From positions 5,763,432-5,827,431 of the forward strand of contig CM075760.1 in NCBI GenBank assembly GCA_037974335.1: a stretch of DNA of 64,000 nt. Direction: 5' to 3'. The position numbers were made by a program, and so were the translations under genes. The notes under the pieces are model-generated. The model was not told the origin of the DNA. It did not search any database and saw nothing but the letters and a program-made list of their open reading frames with translations. Position 1 is the stretch's first letter. The number at the start of each line of letters is the position of its first letter. Shown here one piece after another: positions 42,601-53,639 of the stretch. This stretch comes from Prionace glauca (taxonomy: Eukaryota; Chordata; Chondrichthyes; Carcharhiniformes; Carcharhinidae).

Positions 42601-42900
42601 TTGCCCCACTTTTTGTCTCCCATTTTCCCTTCCTCTCCCTTTCCCTCTTTTATTACAACCCCCAGTTTGTCTTCTTCTGTCTCTCTTTCTCCTTCTCTGT
42701 ATATCACCTTCATCATTTTCTCCACTCTCTATCCCTGTCTCTCTCGCTCTGTAAGAGTCTCTCTCTGTTTCTGTTCTTTCTCTCTCTCTGTCTGTTTCTT
42801 TCTCTGTCCCTGTTAGAAACTCTTTCTTTGTGTTTTTCCCTCTCTCTGCCAATCTCTCTCTCTATCACTCTCATTGTTGTTAATATTGTCCCCTCTCTCT
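42440..42900. repeat. CT/CA-rich low-complexity tract
   Basis: A (CT)n-(CA)n microsatellite at 42,455-42,490 followed by 400 bases of pyrimidine-rich sequence. The Ser/Leu-rich ORFs and their Arg/Glu-rich antisense are compositional. Confidence 0.85.
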
Positions 42901-42994
42901 CTACCTGTAACTATTTCTGCTTCTGCAAGGGTGTTTTGTTTTCAATATGAATTGCAACAGAAACAGTCATGGAACTTGTGGTTGCAGTTTCCTG

Positions 42995-43896
42995 TCAGGG
43001 TTCATTGAGTTGAAGCATTGCAGTAAGGGGGTATTTCAGGAGATCTTTTAACTGCTGTCTGAAGTGAGTCTGTGTCACAGCGTAAATGGCTGTATTTGTG
43101 CAGCAACTTGTGAGTTGCAGCATAAAGCCCAATTCCAAAACAAAAAGATGTAACCTTACTGATTGATAGCCCAAATTATACATCCGAATCCATATGGTAT
43201 AAACCATTAATGTCGACCATAAGAGGATGAAATTGGCTGAGATAACAAACAGTAAAGTGATGGATTTTCTTCGACTCTCCATCTCTGGGTCACTTGGGGT
43301 CTCCCCACTGCTGTGAGCCCGGAGTCTCCTGCGGGCTCTGCTGCTCACAAAAATGTGTCTGACGATGAGAGCATTGAGCAGCAGAATCAGGACGAATGGG
43401 ACACACGGGGTTAGAATGTTGTGGAGGAACTCGATTGTTCCCCAGACCGGAGATTCTGCAGCTTCCCATGAGAAGCGACAAAACCAGGGATTGTTCATCA
43501 ACCCATATCGATTTAATAACATAAAATACCAGGAAACATTTTTTAAACAGCTCAGCACTGTCACTGTTCCCAGAACCACAGCCGCTGATTTCTCAGTGCA
43601 ATATTTACTTTTCAGCTTCGAGCAGCAAATGGCCACAAATCGATCAAAGGTGAAAGTGACGGTGAACCAGACGGAACAGTCAGTGGCTGCATAAAGCAGG
43701 ACGGCGTGGATGTTACACACGGGGAATGACAGTAGGAAATAAAAGTGTTCCCAATACACAATGGGAATGTGTCTCAATATCAGGTCGAGGATAATGACGA
43801 GCAGATCTCCCGCTGACATGGCCACCAGGTAACGAGTGATACATTTGGACAAACCACAGTTTCTGCTCATCAACGTCACAATTGTCATTATGTTCA
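42995..43896 (-). CDS. GPR139-like class A GPCR, copy 2, exon 2
   Basis: 902 bases after acceptor CTGGCAG, phase 1. Encodes TM1 end to TM7: NIMTIVTLMSRNCGLSKC, MSAGDLLVIILDLILRHIP, VCNIHAVLLYAATDC with the TM3 Cys, TFDRFVAI (DRF for DRY), KYCTEKSAAVV, PWFCRFSWEA (ECL2 Cys), SRRKSITLLF at TM6, SCCTNTAIYAVTQTHF in place of NPxxY. It is clearly paralogous to 4,298-5,193 along its whole length and uninterrupted. Expected at the plasma membrane; the family couples mainly to Gq in mammals. Ligand unknown. Confidence 0.9.
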
Positions 43897-44014
43897 CTGC
43901 CAGGAAGGAAGTAAGGAATAAAATTAGACATGAATCAGGGGAATAAGTTACCATTTAAACTGCAGGTTCAACAATTTTTTAAATGTGCACACACACTGAA
44001 TGAGTTTTTTTTTT

Positions 44015-44185
44015 ATAATCCAGCACATCTTTTGGAGTGTGAGAGGAAAGTGGAGCATCTGGAGGAAACCCATGCAGACACGGAAATAAGGTCCAAACTC
44101 AACACAAACAGTGACCCAAGCCTGGAATTGAACCCAGATTTCTGATGCTGTGAGTCAGCACTGCAAACCACTGCTATCCAACAGC
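44015..44185 (-). mobile_element. tRNA-derived SINE, 5' part
   Basis: Reverse copy with 'aggaaacccatgcagacacgg', 'agtgacccaagcctggaattg' and head 'gcaaaccactgctatcc'; an A/T-run lies at its truncated end. Confidence 0.8.
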
Positions 44186-44509
44186 AGATTTTATGAAATT
44201 GGGCACAAAATATGGAGGCAGAGTAAAATTACACTCAGAGCCTCTCCACAAAATTCACAAAGGAACAGACACCGATCAGTAGGCAAGAGCATACTTTTAG
44301 AATGCAAATGAGGATGAGCACACAAGGGAAGCTGGACAGGATGGCACCTACAGGAAGTAATTTTTTTTTTAAAAATCCCACCCCATCAAAATCAGCACTT
44401 CTAAAACAGTCAAACAACCCATGGAGACACCTAAAATTAGCATAGTTAAGGAAACGTCCCTGGCCCTTTAAACATCTTTGGAGATCAATGACACATTTTA
44501 GAAGACCCT

Positions 44510-45060
44510 TGTCAGGCCTCATTTAGAGTATTGTGCGCAGTTCTGGTCGCCTCACTATAGGAAAGATGTAGAAGCTATTGAGAGGGTACAGAGGAGATTT
44601 ACAAGGATGTTGCCTAGACTGGGAGGCATGCCTTATGAAGTTAGGTTGAGGAAGCTGGGACTCTTTTCCCTGGAGAGATGAAGGTTGAGAGGCGACCTGA
44701 TAGAAATTTACAAAATGTTTAGAGGAATAGATAGGGTGGACTCCCAGAGGCTATTTCCCCGGGTTGAAATGGTTGCTACAAGAGGACTCAGATTTAAGGT
44801 ACAGGGAGGGAAGTTCAGAAGTGATGTTAGGGGTACGTTTTTCACTCAGAGGGTGGTGAGTGAATGGAATCGGCTGCCGTCAGTGGTTGTGGAGGCGAAC
44901 TCACTGGGGTCTTTTAAAAGACTTCTGGATGAGTATATGGGGTTTAATGAGATTGAGGGTTATAGATAGGTCTGTAGGTTGGTAGGTGTTGATGTGATCG
45001 GCGCAACTCGTGGGCCGAAGGGCCTGTTTGTGCTGTTGTGTTCTATGTTTTATGTTCTAC
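44510..45060 (+). mobile_element. CR1-clade LINE 3' end
   Basis: Encodes LRPHLEYCAQFWSPHYRKD-type sequence, then MRGDLIEIYKMFRGIDRVDS to DEYMGFNEIEGYR, and the tail 'gggccgaagggcctgtttgtg' plus TTCTATG repeats. One frame break near 44,680. Sits in the GPCR2 intron. Confidence 0.88.
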
Positions 45061-46334
45061 ACCTAATGGTTCAAACCTCTGAGATTCTAGACCATTAATA
45101 ACCAATCAGACAAAAATGATTAACACACACTTAAAAGAATTGCCCCAACACTCGAAAACATCAAGACAGGATGGCTGAAGTCAAATACTGTAAATAAAGT
45201 ATTAACATTTGAATCGCATACTACACCGAAGATCAGGTATAACTGTGGCCCGATACGGTGGGTGTTTAGTATGCTTTCGGGACAGTCTGATTGTATGACC
45301 TGACTGTGCCTCCGTCGACGAAAAAGAAAATAAAGCTGTGCCGTTATTGAACTACACCCTGAGTCCATAATAGTCGTTTCACCCACTCGCACTAACACCA
45401 CTGTGCCAATATGATGCTCCATGTTAGGTACAAAATGGTGTACATTTTGGAAAGAGTTTTCCGGGTGTCCTCAAAATTGACCCTCACTCAGCTCTAGGTA
45501 AATAGTCTTTCTACCTTATGGGGGATTTGGAGTGTGAGAAGGCTGTGGAGGTAACTCTGACAGAAAATTCAGAGTGGAGTCCTGTAAGCAGTAATCTGTC
45601 ACCTTTCAGATAGCTACTGACAAGCCCTGCAGCAGAGCTGCTACCAAACAGTGCTGGTTTTACCCTCTCCTCTGGACACTACCAGCAGTTGGCAGAGAGA
45701 GATCCTAATGCCTCGACCGTTCAGAATCTCTATAATATTTACAAATGATTATATCCTGTAGGGGAGACCACAGCATTGTGGCCACTGAACGCACAACACT
45801 GGAAGAAATAGTAATCTCACACTCGAATGACACAGAGGGTTTGCTTTCAAAGCATCAGGGTTCAGTGTATAGCTACCTTTCATAGTGCCCAGTGTATTAT
45901 GTTTTGCTGCCTACTGAACCAGGGAAGTGCAGTGAGTCCTCTCTCAGTCGGAAAGTCGCTGATCCATGCGCCAAGTAATAAAAAAACTCAAACCAAGGCC
46001 GCTGCCAAAGAAAAACCAAGCAGCCTGCCTTAATGACTATTCTCCAGTGACACATTTGTCCAATATTATATGATGCACCAGGACGTTAGTTATGGCAAGA
46101 ATCAGTTCCAACCTCCCAGATTGCTTGGATCCACTACAGTTCACCTATCTCCGCAATAGGTCCGCAGATGTCATTACCGTGTCCGTACAGCCTGCACCTT
46201 TAAAATAAAACCCGAAGTCACTCGAGCTTATCCCCTCTATTTTGTTTTCTGTGAATCTATGATCTGATGTAAGTTGGCCAGATGGTAGCAGGCACAGCAC
46301 AGCTTCCCAGTGGAATACGTCTTCTGGACAATTG

Positions 46335-47548
46335 CCAAGTAAACCCTTAACTATCTTGGCTGGACACATTGATGAAGGAAGAATGGTGGATGTGGTTTAC
46401 ATGGACTATAGCAAGGTGTTTGATAAGGTCCCCCATGCAAGATTTCTTGCGAAGGTGAGAGGGCATGGGATCCAAGGGGCTTTGGCTTTGTGGACCCAGA
46501 ACTGGCTTGCCTGCAGAAGGCAGAGAGTGATTGTGGATGGGTCTTTTTCTGCATGGAGGTCGGTCACCAGTGGAGTGCCCCAGGGATCTATTCTAGGACC
46601 CTTGCTGTTTGTCATTTTCATAAATGACCTAGATGAGGAAGTGGAGGGATGGGTTAGGAAGTTCGCCGACGATACGAAGGTTGGTGGTGTTGTGGATAGT
46701 CTGGAGGGATGTCAGAAGTTGCAGCGTGACATAAATAGGATGCAAGACTGGGCGGAGAAGTGGCAGCTGGACTTCAACACGGATAAATGTGTAGTGGTCC
46801 ATTTTGGCAGGACCAAAAGGATGCAGGAGTGCAATGTCAAGGGTAGCAGTCTTAGCAGAAGGGTTGAACGGCAGAAGGATCTTGGGGTCTGGGTCCGTAG
46901 GACTCTTAAATAGGCCTCGCAGGTGGATGGTGTACTGGCCTTCATTAATCGAGGCATTGAGTTTAGGAGTCAGGAGGTAATGCTGCAACTTTATAGGACC
47001 CTTGTCAGACCCCATTTGGAGTACTGTGTGCAGTTCTGGTCGGCTTACTACAGGAAGGATGTGGAAGCTATTGAGAGGGTGTAGAGAAGATTTACAAGGA
47101 CATTGCCTGGATTGGGAGGCATGCCTTATGAAAATAGGTTGAGGGAGCTAGGTCTCTTCTCCCTGGAGAGACAAAGGTTGAGAGGCGACCTTATAGAAGT
47201 TTTGTAAAATGTTGAGAGGAATAGATAGGGTGGATTCTCGGAGGCTATTTCCCACGGTTGAAATGGTTGATACGAGAGGACACAGGTTTAAGGTGCTGGA
47301 AAGCAAGTACAGAGGAGATGTTCGGGGTAAGTTTTTCACTCAGAGGGTGGTGAGTGAGTGGAATCGGCTGCCGTCAGTGGTGGTAGAGGGGAACTCGCTG
47401 GGGTCATTTAAAAGACTTCTGGATGAGTATATGGGATCTAATGGCATTGGAAGTTACAGATAATTCTATGGCTTGGTAGGTATGGATGTGATCGGCACAA
47501 CTTGTGGGTCGAAGGGCCTGTTTGTGCTGTAGTGTTCTATGTTCGATC
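46335..47548 (+). mobile_element. CR1-clade LINE 3' fragment
   Basis: Encodes VDVVYMDYSKVFDKVPHARFL, SGVPQGSILGPLLFVIFINDL, KFADDTKVGG (both catalytic Asp kept), then an internal deletion around 46,912-46,935 and the C-terminal part to DEYMGSNGIGSYR, with a TTCTATG tail. Same subfamily as 44,510-45,060. Confidence 0.9.
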
Positions 47549-47884
47549 AGGGGCACACCAAGTACGATACTACCCAGCCCCCTCCCTCCCTTCCCATTCC
47601 CAAGCAGTGCTGCCCTCCACTACGAACCGCACCCCCAGTCCATGCTCTAATCCGTTAATATTCAAAGTTCTGTCTGTCTCCTTAAGTTCATCAAGTCCTA
47701 ACGTCCACCGCTCTCCGATAATTAATTCAACAGATTCACCACCCATTGAGAGAAGTAATCTCTCTCCATGGCTGTCTGAAATCTAACTGCTTCAGGTGAT
47801 CGGGCTCTGCTTCTGGTTGTACTCCTGGCTCAAGCACTGGTGGATCTGCCCTGAAGGCAGTTGTGTGTTTTTTTTATATAATCC

Positions 47885-48000
47885 TAATGACCTGTCAACA
47901 ACAGGTTGTTGACAGGCCAATCAAGCCAAGATTGGCTTGAGGTTGTTGCCAACCTCAAGCCAATCTGAGCCAACCTCAGATTGGCTTGAGGTTGGCAACA
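47885..48000. repeat. Compound fold-back palindrome
   Basis: Three overlapping inverted repeats: cctgtcaacaa/ttgttgacagg, agattggcttgaggttg/caacctcaagccaatct, and ccaatctgag/ctcagattgg. The whole stretch could extrude as a branched hairpin. No coding sense. Confidence 0.85.
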
Positions 48001-48071
48001 ACAATAACTTCAAATAGGTCCCTTTTAGCTGTGTGTTTTATTTAAATACATCAGCTGGCATAATGCAAAAC

Positions 48072-48870
48072 TATGATGTGGAGATGCTCGCGTTGGACTG
48101 GGGTAAGCACAGTAAGAATTCTCACAACACCAGGTTCAAGTCCAACAGGTTCATTTGGCAGCACAAGCTTTTGGAGAGCTGTCCCTTCATCAGGTGAGTG
48201 GAAGCTCTGTTCACAAACAGGGCGGTTGGAATGTGAGTCTATAGAGATAATCAAGTCTTAAAGGTACAGACAATGTGAGTGGAGAGATGGCCAAACACAG
48301 GTTAAAGAGATGTGTATTGTCTCCAGTCAGGGCAGTTAATGAGATTTTGCAAACCCAGGTTGTCGATCACCAGGAGTATCCCAGTTGGGGAATACTTCAG
48401 CACTCATGGACACCCAGCCTCTGATCTTCACGTACGCATTCTCCAAGGCGACCTTCATGACACACGACAGTGCAGGTTCGCTGAACAGAGACTGATAGCC
48501 AAGTTCCACACACCTGAGGATGGCCTCAACTGGGATCTTGTGTTGATGTCACACTATCTGTAACCCCCACGACTTGCCTGGGTTTGCGAAATCTCACTCA
48601 CTGTCCTGGCTGGAGACAATACACACCCCTTTAACCTATGCTTAACCCTTTCTCCACTCACATTGTCTGTGTCTTTCAGACTTGCTTACCTGGAAAGACT
48701 CACATTCCAACCATTATTTTGTTAATTGAGTTTGTGTCTTTATATGTCCCGTTTTTGAACATAGCTCTTCACACGCCTGAAGAAACAGCAAAATTCCAAA
48801 AGCTCATAGTACCAAATAAGTCTGTTGGACATTAACCTGGTGTTGTGAGATTTCATACTGTGCTGACCAC
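48072..48870 (+). mobile_element. TIR-bearing retroelement-like repeat, near-complete non-autonomous copy
   Basis: Termini 'cacaacaccaggttcaagtc' and 'acattaacctggtgttgtg' are inverted relative to each other; a 10-base target duplication aatgcaaaac lies at 48,062-48,071 and 48,871-48,880. It contains a short open stretch with FAEQRLIAKFHTPEDGLN near its end, shared with 9,805-10,372. Long, variable target duplications fit target-primed insertion (Penelope-like) better than a cut-and-paste transposon. Family assignment is inference. Confidence 0.65.
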
Positions 48871-49255
48871 AATGCAAAACCTGCTGTGCCGGTTACCAAA
48901 ACAGCCCCGATGTTTTTGGCCTCTGGAATAAGTGTTGCAACTTAGAGTTTCTGTGCATTCTGCAGTTTAAACATATTAGCGTCAAAGAAAATAACATTTT
49001 TAAAGTGATCGCACACTTTTCCCCGCTCCTACCGGTTTTTGCAATTCTTTTTCATCTTTCTAAACATCTTTTACATCTTTACAAACTCAACTTCACAACA
49101 CAGGCATCTTTAACGTAGTGATCCGCGCTTTCCAGATGTGATAACTCAATAAGGACTCAGACCACAAGCAACAGTCGCAAACAGGGTAGAGCAGACGGCA
49201 AGAGTGGCAGAGTTAAACACGGGTTACATCATTCATAATCAGTGGAGAAACTTAC

Positions 49256-49472
49256 CGGGGACACCAACAATAGCCAGGATTGGATAGTAAAAGTATCGAA
49301 TTAGTTTCAGGACATTTTCAACACGATGAATTGTAGGCAGCCAATCTAGAGAAAGCCTGTAAAGTATCGAGTATAAACTCCTCTCAATTGTTGTAACATT
49401 CAGATCTCTGCCCCTCAGATGCAGAACCATTATGGGAACGTCCAGATCTACCTTTCCTGGATTCAGGTCCAT
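49256..49472 (-). CDS. GPR139-like class A GPCR, copy 2, exon 1
   Basis: Open frame to a strong donor (CCCCG|GTAAGT). The last base plus TG of exon 2 gives Val, making GVPVNIMTIVTLMS, a good TM1. The ATG at 49,472-49,470 (MDLNPGKV) gives about 372 residues; a second ATG at 49,430-49,428 (MVLHLRGR) gives about 358. The N-terminus (NVTTIERSLYSILYRLSLDW) has one N-glycosylation site and is longer than in copy 1. Which ATG is used is not decided by sequence. Confidence 0.8.
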
Positions 49473-49974
49473 TGCAGAAAGCTTGCAATTTCTTTCTCCC
49501 AATGTTGATCCCTCGACTCCCTCTCTGTGGAGCCGCTTATCACTGTGACACTCCCAATGACACCGTGCATAACTCCTTTATGAAGCCTGGATGGGAATGC
49601 TCCAGAGACACGATTAGTACTGGTTGAATTAATTCCGACGTTAATTACAGTCACTGAACAAACAGGTTAATATTTTCCATTCAAAACATATTTTTGTCAA
49701 TGCATCACAAAATAATTCTGGGTCTGTGTGATCGTTCCTAATGGAAGGAATTTTGGAAATGCCGGGAGGGTTGACCAGTATCTTTCAATGTTGCTGGGAT
49801 ATGGGATTGTGACAAAAAAAGGAACACATTATGCAAAAGTCCCCCCAGCCTGTCCGTAAGGGAAAACATTTTAAACCTGGAAATGTAGAGTTGTCAGCAT
49901 CGCATCAGTGAAAGAAATGGGGAAAGTCTGAACCCAAAATCTTGGAGAAATTAACTTGTGACTTCCGGCACCAT
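49473..49974. other. Upstream flank of GPCR copy 2
   Basis: No gene or clear repeat seen; presumably 5' UTR and promoter of the receptor. No TATA box in a convincing place. Confidence 0.35.
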
Positions 49975-50957
49975 GGGTGGGTCCATTGTGATTTGTCATT
50001 TATATTAATGATTTGGATGAGAATTTAGGAGGCATGGTTACTAAGTTTTCAGTTGATACCAAGATTGGTGGCATAGTGGATAGTGAAAAAAAGGTTATCT
50101 CTAATTGTAATGGGATCTTGATCAATTGGGCCAGTGGATTGATGAATGACCGATGGAGTTTAATTTAGATGAATGCAAGATGATGCATTTGATAGATCGA
50201 ACCAGGGCAGCACTTACTTAATGCTAAGGCATTGGGGACGGTTCGAGAACCAAGAAATCTGGGAGAGTACATGTTCATAGCTCCTTGAAAGTGGAGTCAT
50301 AGTTGGGCAGAGTTGTGAGGAATGAAATCAACACACTTGGTTTCCTTGGTCAGAACAGCGAATAAAGGAGTTGGGACAACTTGTTGAAGTTGTACAAGAC
50401 ATTGGTAAGGCCACACTCGGAATACTCTGTACAGCTCTGGTCACCCTGTTACAGGAAGGATATTATTAAACTACAAAGAGTTCAGAAAATATTCACTAGG
50501 AGGGTATAGGGACTTGATTGTTTGTGTTTTAAGGAGAAACGTGATAGACTGGAACTTTTTCCCGGCTGTGTAGAAAGCCTAGGGGTGACCTTATGGAGGT
50601 CTACAAAAAAATGAGGGGCACAGATCAGCTAGATAGTCAATATCTTTTCCCAAAAGTCGGGAAGCCTAAAACTCGAGGGAATAGGCCGAAGGTGAGAGGA
50701 GAAGGTGCAAATGGGTCTGGATGGGCAATTGTTTCACACACAGGTTAGTGAGTGCCTGGAAAAGGTACCAGAGGGAGTAGAGGTGTGTACAGTTTTGACA
50801 GTGAAAAAACATGATGTCAGTTAGATGGATAAGATAGATGAAAATGGGTCAAATGCCGGCAATTGGGACTAGCTTAGCGGTGGATGAAAAAAGGCAGCAT
50901 GGACAAGTTGGGCCGAAGGGCCTGTTTCCATGCTGTAAACCTCAATGACTCTATGAT
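49975..50957 (+). mobile_element. Old CR1-type LINE 3' fragment
   Basis: Traces of FVIYINDLDEN, VTKFSVDTKIGG (FADDTK decayed to FSVDTK) and 'acactcggaatactctgtac', with tail 'gggccgaagggcctgtttcc' and ATGACTCTATG. Many stops: an older insertion than the other CR1 copies. Confidence 0.78.
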
Positions 50958-51107
50958 TTCCCGGCCGTGTTTGTTCCAATGCCAGAAAATCCCCGCCTGA
51001 GGTCATCGGACATTTATATGATCTGCGTCTCGCCTGCCATGGGAATCATAATGGGCAGGAGAGGACAATTCCATCCCGTGTTAATCAGGAGCAATCCGTG
51101 TTTATGT

Positions 51108-51545
51108 CATGGAATCATAGAATTCCAACCGTGCAGGAGGAAGTTATTTGGCCCATCGGGCCTGCACCAGTCCAAATGGGCCACAATGGTCCCAGCCAGA
51201 CCCTATTTCATAACCCTCTGGAAGCCTCCTTCTCCGTCAGACACCCACTCAGCCTCTTTCAATCTCAGACACCTCAATCAGCCCTGCCCACCCTCAGCAC
51301 CCCACCCACACCAGTCCCCCCCAGACTCCTCACTCACCCGCCCCACCCTCAAAACCCCATTCAACCCTGTCTCCCTCAGATCCCCACTCAGCCACCTCCT
51401 CCTCAGGCTCCTCACACAACCACCCACACCATCAGAACCCAACTCAACCCCTCACCACTTAGACAGCCCACTCAGTTCCACTCCCACCTCAGCCACTCCT
51501 GTCAGCCCCCTCCCCCTACAAACCCTCGCTACTCAGCCCCGCTTC
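51108..51545. repeat. Dispersed repeat head and C-rich degenerate tandem repeat
   Basis: 51,108-51,240 ('ggaatcatagaattccaacc' to 'ggcccatcgggcctgcacc') matches the family at 6,523. 51,241-51,545 is a C/A/T repeat of roughly 35-40 bases built around 'cccactcagccacctc'. The Pro/Thr/Ser ORFs are not genes. 51,546-52,084 shows nothing recognised. Confidence 0.6.
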
Positions 51546-52084
51546 AGGCCTGAGGCTTGGCAGTGTCCATGATACTGTCCACTTGTACTGACACCTGTAT
51601 TTCGCGCCTTGCTCCTGCGCGGAGAGTTGTGGAGGTTTATCTGCCTCGTGAGTTTGATATTATCTGTAGTTAAAGACAGTATTGGACTCTTCAAATTATC
51701 CCATAACACCAGTCACAATTTGGAAATGTGTAATCGATAATGTGCTTATGTGAAATACACCTCAGTCTCTTTGTTTCACCTCATTGTTTGCACCCCAGTG
51801 CTCTGTATGTTTGTCTCTATCTAGCTTGTGGTACGCCTGCCTTGAAATTGTTTCATCGGAAAATGTACAGAGAGATTCGTTCTATTAATCCACGCTGCAG
51901 CGACTCTGATAGTTTTTTGAAGGGGCCGTGTAAAGGGAACTATTTCCTGCCTAGCACTGTCCTGCATCGCTCTATGATGAAGCAGGGCCTTTGCTGTTTA
52001 GAATTATCTGAAACTCGTCAGTGACGGACGAGTTTATGAATGAAATCACCGATGTCGCCTCATTGTTCATTCATTCTGCCTTTG

Positions 52085-52798
52085 GATTTTATGAGAAAAA
52101 GGCAGAGGTGAAGGTGTTTTTACACGGGTGAATCATTGGGTGGCGCAGTGGTTCTTTCACGGATGGGCCTTGAGTTCAGTCACATCCCAGACATGACTGG
52201 GGGGACATGCCTGTCTGGGAAAGTGGGGTGGTGGTGGGGGAGGTGAGGGGAACACACTATAATAGGGAAATGGAGCGGAGTTGATGGCTTTTAGGGAACG
52301 GAATTAAGCCAAGGCAGAGATGGTTAAATTTTTATTCAATGTTTATGTTAAAAATTCAGAGAACATTTTACAATGAATTTTTTTTTAATAGTTAGAGAAG
52401 TGAATATAACGATCGAACTTTACATTGAAAATAGAACACATGCACAGGGAATTCGTCAATATTTGGGCATCTGTTACATACACCAGAAATAGAAAACAGG
52501 ACAGTAATAGGAAGAAGAATTAACAAATGTGAATAAGAAATAAAATAAGTGTCTTATTTATACATGAAATTTGAACTACGGGGAAACTATTAACCATAAT
52601 TACATTATAACAAAAATGCCTCATACATTTTACACTGAAAACTGAGATAATATCTACGGTAGCCTCAGTTACAGATTCAGAATGATAAGCTGGGAGAATT
52701 TTACTGATACAGTCACCGAGAGCTGATATTATGGTTGAACCATACACAGATCTTGATAATCAGCTGAGGGAAGTCTTCAGCGACCAAAGTTCAACCCA
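52085..52798 (-). other. IgM membrane-form 3' UTR and downstream sequence
   Basis: Downstream of the membrane-form stop; minus-strand AATAAA at 52,331-52,336, about 460 bases after the stop, is the likely polyadenylation signal. The whole stretch is shared with 10,385-11,022, including that signal. Confidence 0.7.
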
Positions 52799-52807
52799 TC
52801 ATTTGAT
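52799..52807 (-). CDS. IGHM: IgM heavy chain, membrane exon M2 coding part
   Basis: Acceptor TTTTACAG then ATC AAA TGA: Ile-Lys-stop. It completes the cytoplasmic tail VKIK, matching the three-residue Lys-Val-Lys tail known for vertebrate membrane IgM. The phase fits M1, which ends on a full codon. Confidence 0.88.
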   Translation of the reverse strand: MK

Positions 52808-52941
52808 CTGTAAAATAAAGAGAGAATATTGAAGCAGATGTTTATGATGCGAGACATTAATGTTTTTAATCAGTGAAATATTGAGAGATTTTTCAAATCC
52901 ATTCTGCCAGTTTGAAATGTGAGTGAATTGAATCATCTCAC

Positions 52942-53069
52942 CTTCACCAGAGTGACGGCAGTGCTGTAGAAAATGCTCAGGAAGAACAGGACGATGAATG
53001 TGGAAGCGGTTGTCCAGATGTTTCTGTTATCATCCTCACTGTCTTCAATCCAGATGCGGTCGGTGGGGT
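52942..53069 (-). CDS. IGHM: IgM heavy chain, membrane exon M1
   Basis: 128 bases between acceptor CCCCTAG and donor AAG|GTGAGA. The first two bases join a G from a donor inside CH4 to give Asp, then [18 protein letters not shown] (acidic extracellular linker), a transmembrane helix [14 protein letters not shown] and YSTAVTLVK. The helix is nearly the same as that of mammalian IgM, including the polar Thr/Ser/Tyr positions that contact the Ig-alpha/Ig-beta pair in the B-cell receptor. Intron to CH4 is 5.9 kb. Confidence 0.93.
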
Positions 53070-53639
53070 CTAGGGGTTGGAGACCAAGAAATGAAATTAG
53101 ATTACTTCATTTATCCAGGAAATCATTTTGTTATTTTTCATCTCCCCGTTCTCCTTCATGAGTTGTTAATGTATTCTCTTTGTATAATCTTCAGTATATG
53201 TCTACTGTTAAGTTCAGGACACTCAGTAACCGATCTCCATAATTATGTTCACACTTGATATTTATGCACATTCCTTTGCCAGTCCATGTCAGAAAGAACT
53301 GAAGATGTTTTCTTGAGTATCAGTTCATTTTCGATCAATTTGGCACTATCCCTCATTGAAGAATATTATGACTGATATGGAGGAACGTTCACTGATCAAT
53401 GGTTGTTTCCACAGATGGTGGCTCATCTTTAAACTGTGAATGTTGTTGTTTAAGAACTGAGATGTAATTTCTGATGTTTTCTTATGTGTGGTGTTAATGG
53501 TTAGAAGATCACTGGCTTAATTCAGTTTCTCAACGTGTTTTCGGTGCTATGTGCATTGGGCTAGTTGTCGGTAGATATGTGCGTTAAAATTTATGTTTAA
53601 GTTTCACTTTCATCATTTACCTACCATTTGTACTTAAGA

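Larger units (their letters stand above)
43897..49255 (-). other. Intron of GPCR copy 2
   Basis: About 5.4 kb between the two coding exons, against 568 bases in copy 1. The expansion is explained by inserted SINE (44,015), two CR1 fragments (44,510 and 46,335), a fold-back palindrome (47,885) and a TIR-bearing element (48,072). The stretch 45,061-46,330 shows nothing recognisable. Confidence 0.75.

Noticed and set aside
45180-45420. Possible solo LTR ('aataaagctgtgcc' followed by a tail-like stretch)
   Set aside because: No matching second copy, target duplication or inverted TG/CA ends could be confirmed in the window.
52085-52200. Possible tRNA gene at 'gggtggcgcagtggttctttcac'
   Set aside because: Only a D-arm-like head is present, as in SINEs, with no anticodon arm or T-arm; the same stretch exists at 10,424.
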